Source: Mesorhizobium mediterraneum
Lineage (GTDB): Bacteria; Pseudomonadota; Alphaproteobacteria; Rhizobiales; Rhizobiaceae
NCBI RefSeq assembly: GCF_002284565.1
Contig: NZ_NPKI01000021.1
Location: 19,576 to 83,575, forward strand
DNA: 64,000 nucleotides
Direction of reading: 5' to 3'
Position 1 is the stretch's first letter. Every line of letters starts with the position of its first letter. The position numbers and the translations under genes are program-made. Below the pieces are notes generated by a model. That model did not search any database. It had not been told where the DNA came from and saw only the letters and a list, made by a program, of their open reading frames with translations. This document shows positions 34,064 to 43,622 of this stretch, piece after piece.

Positions 34064-34454
34064 GGATCGCCTTGGCCGCTCTTCAGGAAAAGCTGACGGG
34101 ACAGCGCCCCTCTGGTCCGCCGGACATCTTCCAACGAGGGGAACATGGCTGGGTGGAGAGCTATGGCTCCGCTAGGTGCGCCCCCTAATCATGATACGGC
34201 GACGTATCGCGGCCCATCCGATAACGGTCGATGGTGGCAATTCGCCTCAGCCGATGACGGAAATCCGGTGAACGGATGCTCACAGGCCCCCACGCGATCG
34301 TCTATTTCCTAAGATCTGCGATTGAGGTCGAGGTGTTGCCGCCGTTTCAGCGGGTAAGATGCGTTAGACGACTTCCGGTACCTTTCCGGTCAGCGAATTA
34401 AGGAAGGCAACGAGCCGCATTGGACAGGTCGTGCCATTCCGGTTCGGGGGAAGT
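34064..34454. other. No gene recognised
   Basis: About 390 bp between tdh and an IS remnant. Short frames only; no recognised domain, terminator or RNA. Confidence 0.4.
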
Positions 34455-35065
34455 ATGGCGCGGCTCAGCATGGCGACACGGTCGGAACTGAAGCGGCGAT
34501 CGTGGAGCGTTATCGCGGCGTTGACAAGCGGCGCATTCTGAATGAGTTCGGGGCGGTAATCGGCTATTATCGCAAGCGCGCGCGATCCGTCTTATGAACC
34601 GTCGTGAGCAGAGGCCGTCTGCGGGCAAGAGCCGCAGCCGCTGTTACGGCAGCGATGTCCGCGAGGCGCTCATCGTGTTGTGGGAGGCTTCGGAGCGGCT
34701 GAGGTCCGCATCGTCGCTCGCGGCGGCCAGCGCCGCCGGGCAGGAATGAGTTCGAAAGTTCGCCGCTCGGTGCAAGCCCGCACCTTCGGCGATTGGAAAG
34801 ATCCGCCGCCCGGCTTGGTTGAGCGCATTCGGGCACGTCTTGGTCGGGGAGCTTCGTGCAGACGATGGTGCTGACCGAAATTGCCACCGGCTGGACCGAA
34901 TGCATTCCGGTCCGCACGCGCAACAGCGGCAATGTGATCATGGCGATCAAGCAGGCCCGCTCGCGGTTTCCCTGACCCTGTGCTGCTGTTTGCCGGCATC
35001 CGCCCGCACAGGAAGAGCTTGGAAAGCGGTCGATCGTCGTGGCCTGAATGCGGAAATCGAGGACG
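34455..35065 (+). pseudogene. ISNCY-type (integrase-catalytic) transposase remnant
   Basis: Family sequence is scattered over several plus-strand frames. It includes MARLSMATRSEL at 34455, then VDKRRILNEFGAVIGYYRKR, then YGSDVREALIVLWEASERL. Near 34865 it reads MVLTEIATGWTECIPVRTRN. In intact members these are in one frame. Large deletions and frameshifts; inactive. Confidence 0.55.
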
Positions 35066-35385
35066 TTGGTCGTCGATCTCCAGCCTGAACGCGGTCGTTT
35101 CCTGGTGCCGCAAATCGGCTGTTGCATACACATCCCTGTCAGACGTCAGTTTTCCTCGCCCATTTTGGTGTCGAGACGCGAAGTGCTCTTTTGGACCAGC
35201 AAGGCTTTTTGGAAATCTGAGAGCGGCTTTCCGCGGGGCGCTCCATTTTTGAGCATCAAGCTACCACAGCCAATGACGCGCAGGTTCCACCAGACTCGCC
35301 AGCCTTGAAGGACAGCGAAAAAAGCAGAGCACGACAGACACAAGAATCCATCAGGACGCCGCAGTCGTTGAAGATGCGGCGCTGC
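35066..35385. other. No gene recognised; upstream flank of nod box
   Basis: Plus- and minus-strand frames give no recognised protein. A minus-strand 94-codon frame (35146-35430) crosses the nod box and is not credible. Confidence 0.4.
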
Positions 35386-35433
35386 ATCCATACCGTGGAT
35401 GCATTTGATCCAAATAATCGATTTGTTCAATCA
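35386..35433 (+). promoter_or_regulatory. nod box upstream of ttsI
   Basis: ATCCATACCGTGGATGC, a few bases, GATCCAAATAATCGATTTG and TTCAATC. This matches the nod-box blocks, differing from AACAATCGATTT by one base. It reads toward ttsI, about 320 bp before the start. It is the expected entry point for flavonoid-NodD control of the secretion system. Confidence 0.8.
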
Positions 35434-35458
35434 GTTTCTCGAAAGCTAACCCTACCCT
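35428..35458 (+). promoter_or_regulatory. tts box overlapping the 3' end of the nod box
   Basis: CAATCAGTTTCTCGAAAGCT followed by AACCCTACCCT, nearly identical to the nopX tts box from TCAG onward. It overlaps the last bases of the nod box and precedes ttsI, suggesting TtsI acts on its own promoter region. Confidence 0.65.
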
Positions 35459-35751
35459 CTGTGGGAATCGGGCTCTGAGCCGCGACGCTGCCTTGCGAGC
35501 GTAGGGGCTGCACGTAGGAGAGATGATGCAACGAGAAATCGCACGCGGGTTGCTGGCGTCGTGGGTTCGCCGACCGGCGTATTTGAGCCCGCCAGTTGGT
35601 CCTCACCCGCGCCTATTGCCACCGAGCGACTTGCATGTCCCTCCGACTCGGACCAGTTCCGAGAGCTGCGACGAGTTGCGCGCCGTGTGCTCCGATCAGA
35701 TGGCCGCCGGTGACGCGTTCGATGGGCCGTCCCTCTTCGATAGGAGATGAA

Positions 35752-36438
35752 ATGCGAACGCTGCTCGTGGATCATCATGCGGATCTTGCGCGCGCCATGC
35801 GACTTGCGCTCGGGGATGGCGGCTTCGTCGTTGATGTCGTTGGTACTCTGGAACTGGCCTCGAGTGCATTTTCTTGCGCCAGCTATGAAATTCTCCTGCT
35901 GGAATTGGCTCTGCCAGATGGCGATGGCTTGGGTTGGCTGAGGCAGTTGAGGACCCACGGGCATTCAGTTCCTGCCGTCATTATGAGCAGCCTCAACGAT
36001 CTCGATAAGCGAATTGCGATCTTCAACGGTGGTGCGGACGACTTTCTGCTCAAACCCGTCTCTACCGATGAGCTTATCGCCAGAATGAGAGCCATTCTGC
36101 GCCGGGCGACACAAATGACCGACCTGAGGCTCGTATTTGGCAATCTCAACTTCGATCCGGTCGCCCGACAGGTTTTCGTTGCTGGGCACCCAATGATGAT
36201 CGCACGTCGCGAACTCTGTATTCTAGAGCATCTGCTTAACCGGGCAGGCCGCATCGTGCCCCGTGCGCAGTTGGAAGATCACCTCTATTCGTTCAACGAC
36301 GACGTGTCTGCCAACGCGCTTGAAGTCGGAATCTATCGTTTACGTGGACATCTGACCAGATCAGGTGCAACGCCACGGATCAAGACCATCCGTGGCATTG
36401 GTTACATTCTAGAATTGACTGACGCGTCATCCGCATAG
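35752..36438 (+). CDS. ttsI: T3SS transcriptional activator TtsI
   Basis: 228 residues from ATG at 35752, with GGAG 5 nt upstream. A long in-frame extension to 35596 is not needed. OmpR-type: receiver domain about residues 1-120 and a winged helix about 130-225 (ARRELCILEHLLNRAGRIVP, then ALEVGIYRLRGHL). At the usual phospho-acceptor position the sequence is LLLELALPDGDG, so the conserved Asp is Glu, as in TtsI proteins that need no partner kinase. It binds tts boxes and turns on rhc, nop and effector genes. rhcC2 and the y4xK-like gene follow. Confidence 0.93.
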   Translation: MRTLLVDHHADLARAMRLALGDGGFVVDVVGTLELASSAFSCASYEILLLELALPDGDGLGWLRQLRTHGHSVPAVIMSSLNDLDKRIAIFNGGADDFLLKPVSTDELIARMRAILRRATQMTDLRLVFGNLNFDPVARQVFVAGHPMMIARRELCILEHLLNRAGRIVPRAQLEDHLYSFNDDVSANALEVGIYRLRGHLTRSGATPRIKTIRGIGYILELTDASSA

Positions 36439-36464
36439 TTTGTCGAATCGAAAGAAGATCTATT

Positions 36465-37931
36465 TTGCTGATCCTTCAACATCCTTGCCCTGCGCTCAAT
36501 TGGCGGGCGATCGCCATCAAGGTTCCTAGACCTGCAGTGCCCCGTTACCTGGGCCATCTCCTCTGTGCGCTTATTGTGACTTTCCCACTTGGTGTCGCGG
36601 CGCAAAACAAGCAGGACAAAGGCGCGCCGCGTGCGGCTTCGAATAGCATCAACGCCACGCTGACCCTTTCCTCTTCGCTCGGGGAGACCGTTCATCTGCC
36701 CGCGCCAGCCACGACCATCTTTGTTGCTGACCCCACGATCGCGGATTTTCAGGCACCATCGAGCAAAACAATCTTCGTCTTTGGCAAGAAATCGGGGCGG
36801 ACCAGCCTATTCGCCTTGGATGGCAACGGCGAGCCTCTCGCCGAATTGCGTATCGTTGTCACGCAACCGATCGGGGATTTACGCGCCATGTTGCGGGAGC
36901 AGGTCGGCGACTATCCCATCCGCGTCAACTATACGCCGCGCGGCGCAATCCTTAGCGGGACAGCGCCCGACGCAGAGGTCGCCGACACCGCAAAAAGAGT
37001 CACTGAGCAATATCTGGGCGACGGAGCGCAAGTCGTCAACAACATCAAGGTCACTGGATCCCTGCAAGTTAACCTCAGCGTGCGCGTAGCCGAAGTCTCA
37101 CGCAGCGCCATGAAGTCACTCGGCGTCAACCTGTCCGCCTTCGGTCAAATCGGCAATTTCAAAGTGGGCGTTCTAAGCGGAAGCGGTGCAAGCGCTGGGT
37201 CTGGTTCAACCCAGGGTGGCGGTACAGCAGAAATCGGATTCGACAACGGTGCCGTCAACGTCAGCGCGGTTCTCGACGCGCTCGCCAAGGAGCATATAGC
37301 TTCCGTCCTGGCTGAGCCGAACCTCACCGCCATGTCGGGTGAAAAAGCCAGCTTTCTCGCTGGCGGCGAATTTCCCATTCCTGTCCTGCAGGAAAACAGG
37401 CAGGTATCGGTTGAATTCCGTCACTTCGGCGTCAGTCTGGAATTTGTGCCGACAGTTCTCAGCAACAATCAAATCAACATTCACGTAACGCCCGAAGTCA
37501 GTGAACTGTCGACGCAAGGTGCCGTGCAAATCAACGGAATTTCCGTGCCGGCAGTTTCCACGCGCCGAGCCGATACGGTCGTCGAACTCGCCAGTGGGCA
37601 GAGCTTCGCAATCGGCGGTCTAATCAGGCGGAACGTCAACAATGATGTCAGGGCCTTTCCCTGGCTCGGAGAAATGCCGATCCTGGGACCGCTTTTTCGC
37701 TCGTCCTCGTTTCAAAAAGAGGAGTCAGAACTGGTCATTCTAGTTACGCCTTACATTGTAAGACCAGGCTCCAACCCAAACCAGATGAGCGCACCTACCG
37801 AGCGGGCGGCACCGGCTTTGAACGGAGGGGGCGCTCCGACGAATTCCGTGGCAAGTCCCCCGCGAGACCGCGCTGCTATCCGTGCGGGCGCGCCAAGCGC
37901 CCAGGGCGGTCTCGGCTTCATCATCGAATAG
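36465..37931 (+). CDS. rhcC2: C-terminal part of the split T3SS secretin, RhcC2 (CpaC/RcpA-like)
   Basis: 488 residues from a TTG at 36465, 26 bp after ttsI; a GTG at 36538 just before the signal peptide (LLCALIVTFPLGVAAQ) is an alternative. It has a pilus-secretin N-terminal domain (ETVHLPAPATTIFVADPTIADFQ, shown in part) and a BON-like middle. The secretin beta-domain has RRADTVVELASGQSFAIGGL and PILGPLFRSSSF. This order is that of Tad-pilus secretins. It forms the outer-membrane ring with RhcC1. The Pro/Ala/Gly-rich tail is unusual in length. Confidence 0.9.
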   Translation: MLILQHPCPALNWRAIAIKVPRPAVPRYLGHLLCALIVTFPLGVAAQNKQDKGAPRAASNSINATLTLSSSLGETVHLPAPATTIFVADPTIADFQAPSSKTIFVFGKKSGRTSLFALDGNGEPLAELRIVVTQPIGDLRAMLREQVGDYPIRVNYTPRGAILSGTAPDAEVADTAKRVTEQYLGDGAQVVNNIKVTGSLQVNLSVRVAEVSRSAMKSLGVNLSAFGQIGNFKVGVLSGSGASAGSGSTQGGGTAEIGFDNGAVNVSAVLDALAKEHIASVLAEPNLTAMSGEKASFLAGGEFPIPVLQENRQVSVEFRHFGVSLEFVPTVLSNNQINIHVTPEVSELSTQGAVQINGISVPAVSTRRADTVVELASGQSFAIGGLIRRNVNNDVRAFPWLGEMPILGPLFRSSSFQKEESELVILVTPYIVRPGSNPNQMSAPTERAAPALNGGGAPTNSVASPPRDRAAIRAGAPSAQGGLGFIIE

Positions 37932-37940
37932 TGTCGTCCA

Positions 37941-38504
37941 ATGATGTTGCGTTTTATAATCCTCTTTGTCGCTCTGGCACCAAGCGTAAGTGGCTGCACC
38001 AGCACTACGCCAGTTGATGTCGAACCATCGGCACCAATGCTTGTCCGAGAGGAGACCACCGTCCTGACGTTGCAAAGCCTGCGCGCTTCCGAACGGCAGC
38101 GTTTGCGTGTTTTCCTAGACAAGGCCAGTCGCGGCCGGTTCGATGCCCTCCACCTCCTGATCAGCGGTTCGCCCCAGCTCAGCGCACGGGTAGCCCATCA
38201 GGCCAGGCAGTTGGCAATCGAAGCAGACAACATTCAATTGCTCGATCAACACGACGCCGGCTCAGTGCGAATTGAGGCGATTGTCTATCACGCCCGTCCG
38301 CCGGTCTGTCCCTCATATGGTGCTTTACCCAATGAAGAATCCTTCAAACAGCCGCTTGGTTGTTCGACAGGATATAACCTGGCCGTGATGGTCAACGATC
38401 CGCGCGATCTGCTCGACAATCAGGCCGTCAAGTCCGGCGATGGCGATCGTGCTTCTATACCAGTTGCCACTTACAGAACATTCGGGACGGATAAAGGTGG
38501 CTAA
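37941..38504 (+). CDS. CpaD-like lipoprotein, Y4xK homologue
   Basis: 187 residues with a lipoprotein signal (MLRFIILFVALAPSVSGC, lipid Cys near residue 19). The rest resembles CpaD of Tad pili (PSYGALPNEESFKQPLGCST, then NLAVMVNDPRDLL). It starts 9 bp after rhcC2, matching y4xI-y4xJ-y4xK in NGR234. It may act as an outer-membrane partner of the secretin. Confidence 0.85.
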   Translation: MMLRFIILFVALAPSVSGCTSTTPVDVEPSAPMLVREETTVLTLQSLRASERQRLRVFLDKASRGRFDALHLLISGSPQLSARVAHQARQLAIEADNIQLLDQHDAGSVRIEAIVYHARPPVCPSYGALPNEESFKQPLGCSTGYNLAVMVNDPRDLLDNQAVKSGDGDRASIPVATYRTFGTDKGG

Positions 38505-38587
38505 TACCGTCCCTTATCTTGGCAGCACTCCTACCGGGGATTGAAAGCTCCAATCTCGCCCTGATCTAAAATCAAAGGAACCGCTGG

Positions 38588-40459
38588 ATGCAATATAGGC
38601 GCGATATCGAGGGCCTTAGGGCTGTTGCTGTACTTCCGGTCGTACTCTTTCATTTCGGAATTTCGGCGATCCCGGGTGGCTTTAGCGGGGTCGATATCTT
38701 CTTCGTCATCTCCGGCTACCTAATCAGCGGAAGCCTCTTGGATGACCTTGAACGCGGCCAATTTTCGATCGTCAACTTCTACTGGCGCCGTGCCCGGCGC
38801 ATTCTGCCGGCTCTCGTCTTTGTGATGCTTCTCACCTGCATTGCGGCATTGTTCATTCTTCTGCCATCGGATCTGCGCGAATTCAGTCTTAGCATCATAG
38901 CTGCCTCGACTTTCTGGTCGAACGTTTTTTTCTGGAAAACGTCAAGTTACTTCTCGATCGATGCCGCGCTTCGACCACTGTTGCACACCTGGTCGCTTTC
39001 CGTAGAGGAGCAGTACTACATCTTCGCCCCAATCCTGATGTTCCTAATCTATCGCTACATCGGGAAGCGCTGGCTGACGACACTTCTTCCGATAATTCTC
39101 TGCAGCTTCGTAGTGGCGGTGATGGCGACATCGCTGGCGCCCACCGCCGGATTCTATCTGCTGCCGACCCGAATCTGGGAACTCATGTTGGGCGCCCTGC
39201 TCATGCTCAAACGCCCCCCGCCGTTGGGCAACCGATTCCTGATGGAGTCGGTGGGGTTGGCCGGATTTGGCCTTCTCGCCATCGGGTTCTTCGCGATTTC
39301 GGAGAGTGATCCGTTCCCAGGCTACAACGCCTTGTATCCATGCATCGGAACGGCCCTTCTGATCTATGTTGGCCAAAATTCCCCCTCGACGGTCGCCAGC
39401 CGCATGCTCGAAGTCCGGCCGCTGGTCTGGATTGGGCTCATCTCGTATTCGTTGTATCTTGTTCACTGGCCGCTCAATGCGTTCGCGCATTATCTTTCGT
39501 TCCAAAAACTCGATCCGTTGATGACCGGTGCGATGTTGGTGGCAAGCCTCGCATTGGCTGCATTCTCCTGGAAGTTTGTAGAGCAGCCGTTTCGACAGAA
39601 GAGGACCTTCACCGCCCCGGGGCCTATCTTCGCCTTTTCAGCGCTCGCGATCGTTGTTCTTTGTGCCGGCGGAGCGGCGGGGGCGCTCGGCAACGGCTTT
39701 CCGCAACGGTTTCCGGACTATGTCCAGCGGCGCATTTCCGTCGGGGACTGGAGGAATGGCATCTGTTTCAACGAGGGCACCAGCCGGATCGAAAGCTGGA
39801 ATATGGAGGATTGCACGCGCACTCGCGGTTTTCCAACAACGGTTTTTTTGTGGGGCGACTCCTTCGCCGCGCACTATGTTTCCGGCCTGGGTGCTAACAT
39901 AAATCGGTTGCAGGCGAACATCGTGGAATATACGTACGCCGGCTGCCCGCCGATACTCTCTTACTACTCTTACGCTCGTCTTGATTGTGTCCGGTTCAAT
40001 CGCAAGGCCTTGGACATCATCTTGGAAGCGGACATCAAGACGGTTATCCTCAGCGGTAAATGGAGTGACTATGAGGTCAGAGGCTTCGACGGTCTTCAGC
40101 AAACAATCGATACGCTTCGTGCCCTGGGCGTGCGCGTGTTTGTCATCGGCCAGTCTCCGCAGTTCCCAACTGACGTCCGGAAAATTGCGTTCTTCGCCAA
40201 GCGCCAAAATCTGGACGATACGTCCTGGCCGATGGCGATGGACCCCGGCATCAACGAACGTGTGCGCTCATTTACCAAAGGCGCCACATTCATCGATCCG
40301 CTGAAATTCCTGTGCAGCGCAGGACGCTGCCCCTATTCCGACAGAGGAGAGTTTATGTATTTCGACTATGGTCATTTCTCTTCAGCCGGCGCCACACTGG
40401 CAATCTCGAAATACTGGCCGGCTTTTGGCAAAGACAATGCTCTTCCTAAGACGAAGTAG
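38588..40459 (+). CDS. OafA-type O-acyltransferase with C-terminal SGNH domain
   Basis: 623 residues. Acyltransferase-3 membrane domain, about residues 1-360, about ten segments, with the signatures RRDIEGLRAVAVLPVVLFHF, FFVISGYLISG, FYWRRARRILPAL and TWSLSVEEQYYIF. The C-terminal periplasmic SGNH-hydrolase-like domain, about 400-620, has FLWGDSFAAHY (catalytic Ser block) and DYGHFSSAG (Asp/His block). Such proteins O-acetylate surface polysaccharides or LPS. AAGGA precedes the ATG. Transcribed in the same direction as the rhcC2 block, 83 bp downstream, but function is likely separate. Confidence 0.9.
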   Translation: MQYRRDIEGLRAVAVLPVVLFHFGISAIPGGFSGVDIFFVISGYLISGSLLDDLERGQFSIVNFYWRRARRILPALVFVMLLTCIAALFILLPSDLREFSLSIIAASTFWSNVFFWKTSSYFSIDAALRPLLHTWSLSVEEQYYIFAPILMFLIYRYIGKRWLTTLLPIILCSFVVAVMATSLAPTAGFYLLPTRIWELMLGALLMLKRPPPLGNRFLMESVGLAGFGLLAIGFFAISESDPFPGYNALYPCIGTALLIYVGQNSPSTVASRMLEVRPLVWIGLISYSLYLVHWPLNAFAHYLSFQKLDPLMTGAMLVASLALAAFSWKFVEQPFRQKRTFTAPGPIFAFSALAIVVLCAGGAAGALGNGFPQRFPDYVQRRISVGDWRNGICFNEGTSRIESWNMEDCTRTRGFPTTVFLWGDSFAAHYVSGLGANINRLQANIVEYTYAGCPPILSYYSYARLDCVRFNRKALDIILEADIKTVILSGKWSDYEVRGFDGLQQTIDTLRALGVRVFVIGQSPQFPTDVRKIAFFAKRQNLDDTSWPMAMDPGINERVRSFTKGATFIDPLKFLCSAGRCPYSDRGEFMYFDYGHFSSAGATLAISKYWPAFGKDNALPKTK

Positions 40460-40754
40460 CGGGTCAGACGGCTGACAAGCACCAGTGCGGGTCCCTGTGA
40501 TTGCTCCTGCTTCGGCAGCAGCCGCGACGATGGAGCTGTTCAGGTTTAAGGCCACCCGATAGCGACCTAGGATGGGTGCTGCCACGCGGATCGGACTAAG
40601 CGTGCATTATCACGTAAATGTTAAGAGAATGAATGGCGCCGCGAAGGGCAATTCCAGCCATCCACAGCGACAGGCGTGTCGCGGTCCCGACATAGCAGTG
40701 GCACTTACCTGACACGGCCTCACACTGCCCTCTAAACGGCCCCGAATTTGAACT
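40460..40754. other. Intergenic, no gene seen
   Basis: No recognised frame or clear hairpin between the acyltransferase gene and the IS3 remnant. Confidence 0.4.
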
Positions 40755-40950
40755 GACCACCCCTGGCCGGTTCATTGGGCAGGTCAAGGGCTAGGCTGTA
40801 TTACACAGGGCTCACCCCTTTCAGTCTCAAGTTGGTACGATGGGCCGTGGACGGTCGATGCAGACTTCAAGGATGGCGAAAGAAGCTCTCCATACGTGCG
40901 TTGTCGAGGCAAGTGCCTTTGCCAGAGATGCTCGCGGCTGGAGAGATTTC
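40755..40950 (-). pseudogene. IS3-family transposase C-terminal remnant
   Basis: The minus strand contains SGKGTCLDNARMESFF, the diagnostic third catalytic block (D-N-A-ME-FF) of IS3 orfB, followed by a broken tail. It abuts the 3' end of the porin gene. Confidence 0.6.
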
Positions 40951-42088
40951 AAAATGAGCGTTGGAGGCGGAGAATGCCGCCGACGCTGTTCGGCTTGCTC
41001 GTGCCCTTGACGGTCGTAGGGTCGGCAGGGCCGACGCCAAAGTTGCCGTAGTGGTCGTAATCGACCTCGGCTGTGACCGTGAGGCCAGGAACGACCATAT
41101 AGACGACGTTTGCAGCCACACCAGAGTCCTTGAGCTGATCACCCGAGACCTGAAGGTTGAACGAAGTTTTCTCGTCAAACTCGTAGGTGGCGCCCGCCCA
41201 GAAAGCCCACTGGCCGTTCCAGATTTTGTACGAGCCGCGCCCATGATTGGCGATTGCGCCGTTTGAGTCCTCGTTGAGACTGCCATTGGAACCGTAGCCG
41301 AACAGTCCAAACAGCGACAGCTGGTTTGTGACAGCGACGTCGACACGGATCTTGCCGGCCAAAGCTTCGTAGTTGCTGTCATAAGCCGCGACGCCGGTGA
41401 TCGAGCCCCAGCCTTGCGTGTATTTCAAGCCGGCGACAACGTGCGGAATATAGCTGTCGATAGTACCGGCTGAGCCCGATCCTTGTTCGAGCGAAATCAC
41501 GGTCGAAATGCCGTTGCCGGCGTCGAAGTAGGACTGAGCCACATTGGTGTCGAAGCCGGCCGACCGAACGAGCATACTATCGAGAACGTTGCCAGCGTAG
41601 CTTACAAACGTATCGAAGGCCGACCCGTCCTTGCCAACTCGCAGGCCCCCCAGCTCGACCCAGGCAGAAGCCAGTGCGAGGCCGCTGTTGAAATCATAGT
41701 TCTGAGGACTGTCACGCGAGTTAGCGCTATTGCCAAAATTCACGTGGGTTTCGGTATAGGTCGTCAACGCGCCGAGCTCGGTCTGCTGGCCGCTCCAAGT
41801 TTTGAACGTGAAGCGTGTGTTGTTTCGCCAAGTGCCTTGGTCCTCGCCAGTTCTCACATCCGAGGTTCTTGCGCTGTCATAGGATCGGACATCACCCAGG
41901 CCGATATCATAACGGACATAGCCGCCGATGCGCAGGCAGGTGTCGGTGTTGGGAATATAGAAATACCCCGAGCCGAGGACGTCGCAGATCTTGATGTACT
42001 CGGCCGGTTCCCGCTCGGCGCCAGCTGCTCGAACGACGGAGGCGGCGATCAGAGCAGTTAAGCCGAGAAGACGATTCTTGATGTACAT
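40949..42088 (-). CDS. Outer-membrane porin (Rhizobiales porin-2 / Omp family)
   Basis: 379 residues from ATG at 42088, with GGAG about 9 nt upstream; the open frame extends much further but without homology. It begins with a signal peptide (RLLGLTALIAASVVRAAGA). The family-typical CDVLGSGYFYIPNTDTCLRIGGYVRYDI block follows, with its two cysteines. Amphipathic beta-strands run to a terminal Phe (GGILRLQRSF), the sorting signal for outer-membrane assembly. General small-solute pore. Confidence 0.93.
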   Translation of the reverse strand: MYIKNRLLGLTALIAASVVRAAGAEREPAEYIKICDVLGSGYFYIPNTDTCLRIGGYVRYDIGLGDVRSYDSARTSDVRTGEDQGTWRNNTRFTFKTWSGQQTELGALTTYTETHVNFGNSANSRDSPQNYDFNSGLALASAWVELGGLRVGKDGSAFDTFVSYAGNVLDSMLVRSAGFDTNVAQSYFDAGNGISTVISLEQGSGSAGTIDSYIPHVVAGLKYTQGWGSITGVAAYDSNYEALAGKIRVDVAVTNQLSLFGLFGYGSNGSLNEDSNGAIANHGRGSYKIWNGQWAFWAGATYEFDEKTSFNLQVSGDQLKDSGVAANVVYMVVPGLTVTAEVDYDHYGNFGVGPADPTTVKGTSKPNSVGGILRLQRSF

Positions 42089-42713
42089 GTCTAGATCTCC
42101 ATGAAGGAATAAAAAGGATAGAGGCGTAAGAGAAAGCTTTACTCTAAATTTTGTGCGTGTTGTCTCCAATTTGTGGACGTAAAAGCGCTTGACATGGGAG
42201 GTTATCCAGCGTAGAAGCCACATGTACTTAGAATAGTGTTTTCTGCTAGGAGATTCATTATCGTTTATATGTGAAACACTCCGGTCAGACCGCTGCAGCC
42301 TCAGAATAGAGCAGCAAGCGACATGCCAACCTGAAGCGTAGATGCGGCCGACACCAAAATTGGGCCGACGCGCCTTCGTCTCGCTGGAATCACTTTTTTT
42401 GAGGGTCACTGCGAAAAGCAATGTGCGACACGGTTCGCCATGTTCGATATGTGACAGTCTCGTTTAACAGCGACGGCTTCCCGTCTGACCGCAACGGAGG
42501 CCGCTTCATGCGCTACCGAGAAGGATTACTGCGCGCGTGCGGTCCGCAAGGGCTGCGCCAGGAACAGAGGGCGTCCACGTCCGATGTGTCGCATGGTGGC
42601 CGAAGCACCTTTTCGCCGCTGTAAGTTCGCCGTGCAGGTACATTGCGCGGCCGATAGCGAGAAGGGATCGCACCCTGAAACGGTTGCCTACGGCTCGCCT
42701 CGAGTAATTGGCG
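42089..42713. other. Divergent promoter region between porin and membrane protein genes
   Basis: No supported gene in about 620 bp. An AT-rich stretch at 42180-42280 just upstream of the porin start is the likely promoter area. Small frames here have no recognised domain. Confidence 0.45.
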
Positions 42714-43127
42714 ATGAACAGCATTCTCGAGAACTTAGTCTCGACGGAAAGAGCAACGAAAGGAAGCCGCTTGGACGAGCACGATCCGAAGGAAGAACTG
42801 ATCGAGACCATTTTCCGCAACGGCACAATCACTGCCGTGGGTATCCTGCTTGCCTTTTCGCTCGGCTTCCTCACTCATTGGGCGGCGAACCCCTTGCCAT
42901 GGCAACTCTACGATCTGTTCGCCGTAGTGCCGATCCTGCTCGGCATCGCACTGCAGATGAGAGCGCTGTCCATGCTGCTCGACATGAGTTCCTTGCGCCG
43001 CCCCATCTACGAACGCGCCAATCGCATTTTCATGGTCGGCCTCATCCAGACCGCGTGTGGCGTCGGGATGGCGATCTTGGTCGATCTTTTCGGGATATCG
43101 GTAGGGGGCACGCTGCCCGGCGCTTGA
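42714..43127 (+). CDS. Small integral membrane protein, function unknown
   Basis: 137 residues from ATG at 42714. A charged, soluble N-terminus (about 35 residues, DEHDPKEELIETIFRNGT) precedes three hydrophobic segments (ITAVGILLAFSLGFLTHWA; LYDLFAVVPILLGIALQM; MVGLIQTACGVGMAILVDL). Coding-like composition and a well-ordered topology support it as a real gene. I do not recognise a family. Confidence 0.65.
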   Translation: MNSILENLVSTERATKGSRLDEHDPKEELIETIFRNGTITAVGILLAFSLGFLTHWAANPLPWQLYDLFAVVPILLGIALQMRALSMLLDMSSLRRPIYERANRIFMVGLIQTACGVGMAILVDLFGISVGGTLPGA

Positions 43128-43622
43128 CGACAAGCCACACCGCCGCTCATCGCTCGAAGCGACGTCAAGCTGGGGAGCCTTGTGCACCCCCTAGCGGCGC
43201 CTTCCTTTCATCAAATGAGCGGACGTCAGCTTTAGAGCGTCTCGGTGGCTAAAGCCGGTATGGTTTTTCGGCCGGCAGGGAAGGCCGCTGGCTGGACCTG
43301 GATGGCGTCTGAACGAGGCTTGACAGGTGCGTTGCGACGTTTGGCGTCGGACATGAATTTCGCATTGCAAAGTTCTTCCGCAGACGCCTCAAGCACACTG
43401 CATCGGCGTCACGTACTCAAACGTTGAATGCGGCACCGCACCATCACCTCAGGCGGACCATGGCACGCGCGCTCGGTTGATACCGTCCTGTCCAAGCGAG
43501 ACTGCGACATCGCCGCCTCCGCCTTGAAAACGCGGAGAAAGCGGGACGCACTGACTTAGGTCAGAGACAGGACGAGCGCGCAACGAAACAATGATGGATC
43601 AGCGACGTGGGACGACAGCTCC
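43128..43622. other. Upstream region of the hemN-like gene
   Basis: No supported gene. Holds a palindrome CTGAC-TTAG-GTCAG at 43551-43564, about 60 bp before the start. Confidence 0.45.
43551..43564. promoter_or_regulatory. FNR/FixK-like dyad upstream of the hemN-like gene
   Basis: CTGAC, four bases, GTCAG: a perfect inverted repeat with the spacing of Fnr/FixK boxes (TTGAT-N4-ATCAA), but with C/G at the outer position. The location suits activation of a low-oxygen heme gene. Confidence 0.35.

Noticed and set aside
40961..42061. Long plus-strand frames opposite the porin gene
   Set aside because: Antisense shadows of a clear porin coding sequence.
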